The notes under the pieces are model-generated. The model had not been told where the DNA came from and did not search any database. It saw only the letters and a list, made by a program, of their open reading frames with translations. This document shows, piece after piece, positions 23,901 through 35,900 of a stretch of 64,000 nucleotides of DNA (position 1 is its first letter; each line of letters opens with the position of its first letter). Where the stretch lies: the NCBI RefSeq assembly GCF_020497125.1, contig NC_059076.1:11895951-11959950 (forward strand). The letters are read 5' to 3'. Source of the stretch: Mauremys mutica (lineage: Eukaryota > Chordata > Testudines > Geoemydidae). The translations under genes were made by a program, and so were the position numbers.

Positions 23901-26900
23901 TTTTGTGTTACTGCTTACACACAAGGGACCATTAACTTCTCTCTGCCTTTGGGACTCATTCACCTCTTAATGAGGTTCTTATCCCCAGATTCAGCAAAGG
24001 TTGCCCAATTATTCCCTATCTTTCTCCTAGCCCCGCTCCCCCACCTCCCCTTCAGCTTAGTTTCTACCACTTATACTCTCCCTTCAGCTGGTCCTTTTGC
24101 AACAAATTGTTTTTAAAATGTACTTACCTTCTGGGACATAGAAAAAATCTCCTGTAGTCAGATAGTAGGATGTCTTATGAAGGGTAACAATAATCTTGCC
24201 ACAGATAACATGGAAAGCCTTCAGAAATTAAATCAAAAGCAAATATTCTATCATTAGTGAGATCGTAGTACTATCAAAGAAAAAAATCCTTTAGGCTGAA
24301 ACTTTATCCTCTCATAGATACTAACTTTTTTGTACAAATAGAAATTAACACCCCCCCCAAAAACCAATAAGCCCCCAACTCCTCATCACTCCCCCCACCC
24401 CACTGCAAATTATGGTTGTGAAATCAAGCATTTAATAAAGACAGGTATTTGAAATGTAACATTTTCTCCTATTGTAAGACTTTTACATTGCTGCCTACAT
24501 GTTATGGTATTTATTAACAATATACGGATATTTATCATATACCGAAGAACATAGGAAGGTTAACGTGTGCCAGGTGGCTGAGTTACTTTTGTAGAGCAAA
24601 ATTTAACTTAGTGACTTTCCCTTATTTTTCAGTGTTTGATTCTACAATTTAAAGGTTTCATTATCGTGTTTTCTACATGTATTCCTTTTTAAGAAAACGT
24701 AATAAAAGTTACAAATACAGCATTAACGTCAAGTAGTAAAATACTTCTAACAATACTCAACAGGTCTTTAAAGTATCAAAGCCTTTCAGCACATGGTATT
24801 TTGCTATACAAGAATATATAAGGAAACAGATGTACTCACTATATTATCTGTGAAAACAAATTGGTGCCCCTTTTCTTTAAGCGGTTTCAAGATCAATTTA
24901 CCAGCAGCAAAAACAGATGTATTCAGGTTTTTATATATTTTCACTGACTCATCATTAAAGAAACAAGAATGACTATTTCCAGTGTTGACACACTCTACAG
25001 AAAAACAAAATTGACAGAAGCTGAGCAATAATATCCATGTGTATATTAAATATTTTTGTCATTAGCACAGCACATCATCCAATTTCTTAATCATATTAAG
25101 TACTCAGCATAGTACTTTGTTGTAAGATTCCAGGTTCAGCAGACTGAAAAATTCTAGAGTAGTGTGCTATCTCCCTACCTTTTCCCCCTTCTCTGGCTCC
25201 CCTGACTTTCTGCATGAGGAAGGAAGTGGGATATCTCAGCACCTCAAGAGTTTAGGTGAGCGGAGGAAGCCCTGATCAGCATACTTCCCTGTATGACCCC
25301 AAAGGAGGACCAAATTCTGCAATCTTGTCACAGAATTCTTCAGAACCTGGTCATGTCATTTCAGCAACTTACCTAGCAAAACCTCTTCATTAATTGTTGG
25401 ATCCCATACAGCAGTTGGCTTAGAAGTATCTGCTAGGGAGACATTCAAATGTTCAACATGACTCCCTGAAAAATAAAAGTGTAAAAAAACTAATCACTGT
25501 ACATTTTTAAACCAACCTGAGATGATGTTATGCCACTATCATTTCTCAAATATTTTAGAATTCAAATGCATAGTGAAGGATTTAAATAATTCCTCAGATT
25601 TTAAATATTCAAATAGGTTGGAAGACTACTCCCTTAATAAATAGGAATTACTTGCAATACAAAATTTTTGAAGCTATAATTTATCAGTGGGGTCACTCTC
25701 TTATGCAAGACAGGCAGGGACTTCCTAGAACAATGGCAACTGCTCCTGTCACAACAGTAACAACAATACATCTCCAAGACCATCTACCTTCTAAAGTTCA
25801 TTTGCTGCTTTAAAGACACTGGAGTTCCTGAAGCTATTTAAAATTTTAAACATTTTATGAAGTCCCAAAAAAGCCTTTCCCCCACCTATTCTGATGGAGG
25901 TGACTGAGTGAGTGGGAATACTCAAAGATGAAACCTTCAAAGAAAAATTATTACAAGTGAAGGTTTTCCTTCTCTTTACAAGATTATAGGATCTTCACTT
26001 GGAGATTAAAATTTCAAGGGATATTTCTAAAATAAAAGGTAAATCTTCCAGCCAAATGTCAGGAAGTCAGTGTAACTTCTTGCAAAGTACAGAAAATTAA
26101 GACTCCTCTAAGGTAAAAGCTTCAGGAGGAGCGCAGGTAACCAATCCAAAGTAAGATATCCCAACTCTCACACAACCTCTAAGGGGCAGGGCAGTTTGGG
26201 CACCCTATAACTGGGGAGTAATTCCTACAAGCAGTCAGAACCTGGATTTCTTTCTTGATGTCAAATGCAACCTATATTGCTTCATAAATACATGGAGACT
26301 ACCACGTGGCAGCTTCGCAGATCTCCTACCCAAGGACAAATCTAAGGCTGGAAACAAAGCCACTCTGCCTCAGATAGATAAGTTTTGACATAACCCTCTC
26401 CAAACTGCAGGCCTCTGTATGCTGTAGCAGTGACAGATGCAGTCAGACAGACATTTCAACCTAGTTCTCTTGATTTCAGTACAACTTAGGGATTCATGTT
26501 AGAAAATTTACTCAGCTTTTTCATTTAAGGGATTTAGTCTGCATTAGCTAAAAACCCAGTGATGTTTTCACAGAGTTCATGAAAGAGTGCCTCTGAGGAG
26601 GACTGGCTTATTAAACTGGAAAATTACTATCCCCTTTAGAGGGAAATTCAAAGATGTCTGAAGTACCAGCTAGTCTTATGAAATATAGTATAAAGTATGT
26701 ATAGTATAAAGGTTTGGTCACTAGAACCTAAAGTTATTTTGCTACCAGCTGAAGTCAGAAATGACTTACCAGGTAGGAAACGTGACCCCAAAAGTAACGC
26801 TTATCATAATCAGGAACACATTACTATCCCATGACAAAGGGCTCTTTACTGGGGGGTTCAAATGCATGTCTTAAGTGAACCTGAAAAATGACTGCAGAAA

Positions 26901-29900
26901 CTCATCTTTCAGTGATTTCATGATAGGTCAAACCTGCTGCCAAAAGGACATTTAGCCCCAAATTAAGGCTGTAAATTAATCGCAGTTAACTTGTGAGTTA
27001 ACTGCGATTAATTTACAGCCTTAATTAACTCAAAAAAAATTAATCACGATAAAAAAATTTAATCACGATTAATCACAGTTTTAATCACACTGTTAAACAA
27101 TAGAATACCAATTGAAATGTATTAAGTATTTTGGATGTTTTTCTACATTTTCATATATATTGAATGATGTGTTGTAATTTAAATCAAAGTGTATACTATT
27201 TTTTATTACAAATATTTGCACTGTAAAAATAATAAACAAAAGATAGTATTTTTCAATTTACCTCATACAAGTACTGCCATCTCTGTCGTGAAAGTGCAAC
27301 TTACAAATGTAGATTTTTTATTTGTGTTACATAACTGCACTCAAAAGCAAAACAGTGTAAAACTTCAGAGCCTACAAGTCCACTCAGTCCTATTTGTTCA
27401 GCCAACTGCCGAGACAAACATGTTTGTTTACATTTACAGGAGATACTGCTGCCCTCTTCTTATTTACAATGTCATCAGAAAGTGAGAACAGGTATGTGCA
27501 TGGCACTTTTATAGCTCGCATTGCAAGCTATTTATGTGCCAGATATGCTAAACATTCGTATGCCCCTTCATGCTTCAGACACCATTCCAGAGGACATGCT
27601 TCCATGATGATGACGCTCATTAAAAAAATAATGCATTACATTTGTGATTAAACTCCTTGGGGGAGAATTGTATGTCCCCTGCTCTGTTTTACCCGCATTC
27701 TGCCATATATTTCATGTTACCGCAGTCTCGGATGATGACCCAGAACATGTTGTTCATTTTAAGAACACTTTCACAGCAGATTTCACAAAACGCAAAGGAG
27801 GAACCAATGTGAGATTTCTAAAAATAGCTGCAGCACTGAACCAAAGGTTTAAGAATCTGAAGTGCCTTCCAAAATCTGAGAGGGCCGAGGTGTGGAGCAT
27901 GCTTTCAGAAGTCTTAAAAGAGCAACACTCCGATGCAGAAACTACAGAACCTGAACCACCAAAAATAAAATCAACCTTCTGCTGGTGGCATCTGACTCAG
28001 AAATGAAAATGAACATGCGTCGGTCCGCACTGCTTTGGATCGTTATTGAGCAGAATCCGTCATCAGCATGGACGCATGTCCCCTGGAATGGTGGTTGAAA
28101 CATGAAGGGACATATGAATCTTTAGCGCTTCTGGCACGTAAATATCTTGCCACGCCAGCTACAACGGTGACATGAGAACGTCTGTTCTCACTTTCAGGAG
28201 GCACGGTTAACAAGAAGCGGGCAGCATTATCTCCTGCAAATTGTAACCAAACTTGTTTGTCTGAGCAACTGGCTGAACAAGAAGTAGGACTGAGTGGACT
28301 TGAAGGCTCTAAAATTTCAGACTGTTTTATTTTTGAATGCAGGTTTTTTTTGTACATAATTCTACATTTGTAAGTTCAACTTTCATGATAAAGAGAGTGC
28401 ACTACAGTACTTGTATTAGGTGAATTGAAAAATACAATTTCTTGTTTTTTTACAGTGCAAATACTTGCAATCAAAAATAAATATAAAGTGAGCATTGTAC
28501 ACTTTGTATTCTGTGTTATAATTGAAATCAATATATTTGAAAATGTAGAAAACATCCAAAAATATTTAAATAAATGGTATTCTATTATTAACAGTGCGAT
28601 TAATCGCAATTAATTTTTTTAATCGCTTGACAGCCCTAATCCAAATTCACAAGTAAAAGCCTTTAGAGTTTTTGTTTTGTGCATTTTAAAATAATTAAAG
28701 CAGATTTAGTGGGAGGCCTATCTGCCCTACACCACAAACCTTTTCCAAGTTAAAATTATATTTTTTTCTGATAGACTCCATTCTAGAAAGTAGGAAGTCT
28801 CAATACCTCTGCTCAGAAATAGCAGGCTTCTGGAATTATACCCATTACCAGATAACAGATTGACAAGGAGACGGCTTCTTTACTGGGATGGAATATGGTG
28901 CTCTGGTTCTAAGTGATCATCTGCGGACCAACTCAATCATGAGATCAGTCACCATCTGTAGTACGGACAAGAACTCTACTTGTCTCATCAACACAACCAG
29001 CTAACGTTTTTAAAACAACTGTCCTTGTCCACATTGAGGATAAAATCATACAACACTAAATTAGTTAAAACATGTTAGTTAATATGTCTAAAACAATGTG
29101 TTTTCCCAATATACATAAGACCTTTGTGCATTGCCTTTTGGTATGATATTGGTGATGCTTGAGTTCATGAAATGTTTGGTAGTTACAGAAGCTTACCTAC
29201 ACATAATAGGAGTACAAGCATTAATTTATATTATCTAACCAATAGGCTGATCAATGACAGAACTGCAGTTCACCTTCTTTACTAATTGCACTGAATTTAT
29301 CACCAACCTCCGATTCCCACAAGTAGCTCCTCCTTTCTCACTACATGAAGTTCTTCTTCATCTAGGGTTAGCCATGACCAATGTTTTAAAGCCCAATGTC
29401 CTTGTCCACACTAACATGTTAGTTTTAATTCATATTAATATCAGAAGACAGGTTACTGGGCTAGATGGACCTTTGGTCTGACCCAGTAGGGCCGTTCTTT
29501 ATGTTCTTAACATTAAACTTCTTACAAAATTTCCCCCCAAAGGAGTACTGAGGGGTGTGAAGAGCTAGCACTGTGCATAATCTGAACCACTGCTCCATAC
29601 TGCTATTGAAATAAAAAAAACAAAATAAGTTTCAAGGAAGTTTATACTTGTTTTTGGCGTATGTTTTCTCTTTACTCTAGCCTTCCTGCATGGATCCTTT
29701 TCAGGAGACACTATTCCACCTACCACAAACCCTCCTGAAACAGAAGAAAAGTGACAAACATTATTGCACAGTAGGCATTTTAAAAATTATTTTTATGAAG
29801 AAGTTTTTTTTTGTTTTTTTTTAAACAGTGCAGTTCAGAATTTGCTCTGTTTGGACACATTGCTTTTTTGGTTAACTTTTTTTTTTTTTAAATTATCATC

Positions 29901-32900
29901 TTTGTGAAGCAACCCAGACACATTTGGGAATACAATCCAAAAACTCAGATTCTCTCTCAAGGCTAGATCCACAGATCCCCAGGGAACTAGCCCCCACCTT
30001 CCCCAGGGATACTGCTGGGAACTAGCCCCCACCTTCCAGAGACCCACTGAGTTTTGCTCTGCCTCCTGTAACTCTTGCAGGGCAGTGGAACTTAGTACCT
30101 GCTGTGAGAGAATCAAAAAACCTGAAGAGGCAGTCTCCTGCCTGGGATTTCCACAGTGCCCACCCACCCAGCCCCTAGCCTGCCCAGATAACAGGCTCAG
30201 GGCGTGGTGAAGAAAGGTCCAAACAGGAGCCCAATGCTGCATTCCTCCTGCTCTGTATCCCGGCCACATGGAGCAGGAGGAGATGTTTCAGTCCCATGTG
30301 CACTCCAGCTTCTTCACCTGCTGGGTTGGAGAGGCTTTGCTTTGGCCGCCTTACTCTGACCCAGGAGCCAGTTCCCCAGGCACACCCCATCAGTGGGGAG
30401 TCTGACAGCCAGACTGCAAATGTATTGAAAAATGGCAAGAAAATGATGACAGCCCTTCAGCTACGAAAGGGGGTTTCATCAAAGGGCAGCAGCCCAGGGA
30501 AACCATAAGCAGGACCAGTGGAATCTGCCACAGACAGAGCCAGGAGCAGATTGGTTCAGACATGCACCCCATCACAGCGCAGGTTTCATCATCTCCCATC
30601 ACTTCCATCATCGGACAATTTGGTCTCCTTCCTGCAACCCCAGGGAAAGTCAGGAATTCTGCATGGAGGAGAGGAGAAAGGAATCCTCCTCCCCCCCCAC
30701 CACCACCCCAAAAAAAACAAACACACACCCTCTTTGGCGAGGGAACGCTTAGATTTGGCACGAAACATGCCTGCCATCTTGTGAGCCTCAATCAGCAGCT
30801 CCACTGTCCCATTACAGACCTTTTATCCACTCTTAAAGGGGCAAACATAAAGCGATGCCTGTTAGTGGAACAGGTTCACAGGTTCATCTGACTCAGGTTC
30901 CGAATCTCAGCTCCCCAAAGGAGTAAAATTTTTAAAAGGATTCAAGAAATTACCTCAGACACTGAGGGTACGTCTAGGATTAGTTGGACTCAAGTCAGCT
31001 GACCTGTGTCAGAGAATCTTGGGCTTGAGCATCTACATTGTATTTTAATCCTAGGCTGAGGATTTTCTAACCTGCACTTGAAGCTAGGGCTCCGGCGTCC
31101 ACACTGCAGTGCACAGACCCGAGTCAAAGTAAACATCCCGAAATGCTTAGTGCCTCCACCCCATGTCAACACTCTAGCCCTAAGAATGTGGTGCATTGTG
31201 GGAAAAGTCTACTGCCTACCCTGTTTCCTACCTGTGGCAGTGTTATTAGTGGGACTGGGGGCTGGTCTACACTAAGGGGGAAAATCGATATAAGATACGC
31301 AACTTCAGCTACGTGAATAACGTAGCTGAAGTCGAAGTATCTTATATCGATCACTTACCCGTCCTCACGGCACGGGATCGATGTCTGGGGCTCTCCATGT
31401 CGACTCCGCCACCGCCGTTCGCGGTGGTGGAGTTCCGGAATCGATAGGAGCGCGTTCGGGGATCGATATATCGCGTCTAGATGAGACGCGATATATCGAT
31501 CCCTGAAAAATCGATCGCTACCCGCCGATACGGCGGGTAGTGAAGACGTAGCCTCAGGTGCCCATAAGAAACACCTGGGTACATAAACTTCATGAGCAGC
31601 TCCTTTTGTGGCTGTCTCAGTAGAATGACTGCAGTTTAAGAAGGCCTTATACTGAAGTACCATCTAACCTGACAACTGGGCTCTCCATCTCTAGGCTGGG
31701 TCATGTTGGCAGGAAAATGCCCATGTGCAGCTGTTCTGAAGATAATTGGGATATCAGTCTCCAGGGCTATCAAACTATTAAAATTAAACTTTGTGATTCT
31801 TAATTTTTAAAATGGGATGTTCAGTGAAGTGGTTTTGGTTGGTTGATTTATTTTTGCCTGTTTTGAAGTTTGACATAACATGTAGGTTTCAGGGGGAAAA
31901 CACACACACGCATCCCAACCTGACTGCTGCCGGCTGCAGTTCATAAGGAGAATCAAATACAAAATGCAGACCTTGAAGTTCATAGTAGTGCAATCTGCTA
32001 TCTTGTGTCAATCAAACTGAAAGAAACCTATTTTCATGTTCCAATTCATCAAACGCACAGATTTCTGCAATTCACTCAAGGGACCTATCACTTTCAATAC
32101 AAAGCACTGCCTTTCAGATGGTCATCCGTGCCTTGAGTGTTCACGAAAGTCCTTGTTGTTCTGTGGCTTTTCTCAGATAGAAAGGTATATAAGTATACTA
32201 TTTCCCTGGACGACATTCTCCTCAGAGCCCATCCAAGGAGGGGTCCACTCAAGCAACTGAGTCAACAATAAAAAAAATCCTTTCCAAAAGAAGAGTCATA
32301 TCTTGGAGTGTCGATGAAGACAGAGGTACACAAAATCTTTCAGTCAGTTAAAAGAGGAGCAAGATCAGATCAGCAATTACCCTCCTGAGGATGTCAGTAG
32401 GCACCCTCCTGAAACTTCTAGGGATGACTGTATCCTGCATAGGGATAGTGCTTTAGGTAAAAAATGCATGAGGACTCTATAGAATTTTCTGCTGTCCCTT
32501 CCCTGAAATGTTCTGATTTTCCCATCTCAAAAAGTAAACATTCCATCACTTGCGCTGAAATTCCTGCATTGGTGGATGAGTCCAGAAATAGTCCAGGGAG
32601 GGTTGGTCACGGCAGAGCCAGAGAGGTCTGTCATAACAAGAGACACACCAGTCTCGAAGGATGTGGCAAGTCCTCCAAGTCAGTGGCTCAAAAAGACACT
32701 GTCCTTGAAACAAAAAAAACAAATTTTCTACAGCTGAGAGCATTAAGTATGCTCTTTGACAACTGGTCCCAGTGTTGCCAAACTGTCATATTCTGGTAAC
32801 AACACAACAAAGAGGGGAGTATGAAGTCAACAGATTTACAAGAGGAAGTTGAATCATTAATTCAGTGGGCGGAAACCCATCTACTGTCTAACAGGGCCTT

Positions 32901-35900
32901 GCGTATCAAGGGCACCACCAATATGAAGGTCAGCTGTGTGAACAGAAAGAAAATTGATCAGGCAGAGTTGTCTTCACTACAAGTCCTTCAAATTGATCAT
33001 CAAAAATTTCGGTGTTCTGAAGAGAATCTTTTTGCATTCAAGGCAAACTGGAAGGTTCACAATACTTTACAAGAAAAGGAAAGACAGGAGCTCTAGGCAT
33101 TAATTAGGTAAAAGCTACAAATTTTAAAGTTTTTAATTTAACTTTTGCCTAATTAATGTTACTGCAGCATTCTGAGAATTCCCTGTACTTAATGTAAGGA
33201 ACACCATAAATATTGTGTTAATGTTAATTTTCTTGCAATTAGTAATTGTAAAGATTGCTTTAATTTATCTATCTAACAAAATTACTGGACAAAGATGTAA
33301 TATTTAGATGTTAACAACCATTTTTCTAATTCTAGCTTAAAATATACTTCATTCTGATTAATGCACATGCATAAAAAAAGGCTAAAAGCTGGTAAAAAAA
33401 AGCATGAAAGAGGGCAAAATAACACATATCCAATGCATAAAAGAAATCTGGCCAACACCAATGGTGAAAGAAACTTTCTTTTGACGTGAGTTTGCAACTT
33501 CATACAAAAAGGTCAGTGCAATTTTGGCCAGAATGGTCAAAGGTATTTTATCATACACTGCTAAAAATAAGGTAATATTTTATACCTTTTTATATCAGGA
33601 ACCTCACCTTCAGCTCTGAGCATCACATCACAGAAAGATAAACAAACTGAAGGTATTTGGATAAAAAAATCTCTAATAAATTCTTGGAATGTACAAAGGA
33701 CAACTTTTTTCAGAAGGTAAAGGAGATAATCAGGGAGAAGTCATTTTAGAGTTGATTCTAACAGGGATTAATTGGTTGTAAATCTGATGATAGAAAGCAA
33801 CATGGATGAAAGCAATCATGAAACGATAAACAAATTTCATGATTCTAAGGAAAGGAAGGAGAGAGAGCAGCAAAATAAAGACAATGGACTTTGTAAAAGT
33901 CTGCTTTTCTGATCTCAGAACTGGTAGGCAGGGTCCCATGGGAAGAAAATTTTAGAGAAAAAGTTGTTCAGGATTGCTTGCAGTTTCTCAAAGAGACAAT
34001 ATTAAAGCTCCAACAGCAAGCTATTCTGATGTGAAGGAAATATTAGAAGAATAGCAAGAGGCTAATATGCAGCTGCATCAGGAGCTCTTTAATGACCTGA
34101 AAAATCAAAAAGGAAACCTACAAAAAGTGGAAACATGGACAAATTGCTAAGGATGTATACAAAAGAATAGCACAAGCATGCAGGGATAAAATCAGAAAGG
34201 CTAAAGCACAAAACAAGTTACACCTAACAAGAGACACAAAAGGCAGTATTAAGAGGTTCTATCAATACATTGGGTGCAAGAGAAAGATGAAGGAAAGCGT
34301 ACGTCCACTACTTAGCAGGAAAGGAGAGCTAATGATGGATGACACCAAGAAGGCTGAACTGTTTAGTGCTGATTTTGCTTCAGTATTCACTTAAAAGTTT
34401 GTGACCAGATGTTTAATACAATTAATATTATCTAGGGGTAAAGAAGATAAGTTAAAATAGGAAAAAGATGGGTGAAAGAATATTTAGGTAAGTTAGATGT
34501 ATTCAAGTCAGCAGGGCCTGATGAAATTCACCCTAGGATACTTAAGGAACTGGCTTACGAAATCTTGGAACATTTAACAATTAACTTTGACAACTCATGG
34601 AGAATGGTGAGGTCCCAGAGGACTGGAGAAGGGAAAACATGGTACCTATCTTTAAAAAGAGAAACCTGGGGAATTATAGACCAGTCAGCCTAACTTTGAT
34701 ACCTGGAAAAATACTGGAAAAAATTATAAATCAATTTGTAAGCACCTAAAGGATAATAGGGTAGTAAGTAATATACAACATGAATTTATCAAGAACAAAT
34801 TATGACAAACCAACCTAGTTTCCTTCTTGGATACTGTTACTGGCCAACCAGATGGGGGAGAAGCAACAGACTTGATATATCTTGATTTTAGTAAGGCTTT
34901 ACCTCTCAGGGGTCCATATCCAGGGTCTCTTGAGACTGAAGGGTGCCTACTGAAGAAAGGCTTTTGACATAGTCTCATAAGCAAACTAGGGAAATGTGGT
35001 CAGATGAATTACTATAAGGTGGTGCACAACTGATTGAAAGACCATAGTCAAAGAGTAGCTATCAATGGTTCACTGTCAAACTGGGAGGATGTATCTAGTA
35101 GGGGTCGCACACAGGACTGTCTTGGGTCTGGTACTAACCATTTTTATGAATTACTCTAAGGTGCCCCTTCTTTTTGGATAATAAAGTGGAGACTATGCTT
35201 ATAAAATTTGCAGATGCCATCAAGCTAGGAGGGGTTGCAAGTACTTCGGAGGCCAACATTGGAATTCAAAATGATCTTGACAAACTGGAGAAATGATCTG
35301 AAATAAATAGGATGAAATTCAACAAAGACATGTACCAAATATTACACTTCAGAGGGGGAAAAAAATCAAATGTACAACTACAAAATGGGGAATAAGGCAC
35401 TGCTGAAAAGGCTCTGGGAGTTATAGTGGATCACAAACTGAATATAAGCCAATATTGTGATACAACTGTAAAAAAACAAAACAAATATCTTTCTGGGGTA
35501 TTTTAACCAGAGTGTCATATGGAAGACACTGGAGGTAACGGTCTCACTCTACTCAGCACTGGTAAGACCTCTGCTGGAGTATTGTGTCCAGTTCTGGGCA
35601 CCCTAAGAAAGATATTGACAAACTTGACAGACTCCAGGGCAAGTAATACAAATTATAAAAGTTTTAGAAAGCCTGACCTATGAGGAAACATTAAAAAATT
35701 GGGTACATTTAGTCTTGAGAACAGAAGATTGCGGGTGAGACCTTGACAACAATCTTCAAATCCGTTATGGGCTTTTATAAAGGGGAGAGTGATCAATTGT
35801 TCTCCAAGTCCACTGAAGGTAGGACAAGAAGTAATCAGCTTAATCAATAGCAAGGGAGATGTAGGTTAGCTATTTAGAAAGGTTTTCCCAATATAAGCAT

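Noticed and set aside
29835..30891. Overlapping open frames on both strands, 70-144 codons
   Set aside because: CT- and C-rich low-complexity intron sequence with no domain or splice context.
33608..33646. Possible 39-bp CENPC exon in the 13-kb intron, with AG and GTGAGG sites and phase compatible with both neighbours
   Set aside because: Its translation ([12 protein letters not shown]) does not resemble the human segment, and a 39-bp in-phase match is expected by chance in 13 kb.
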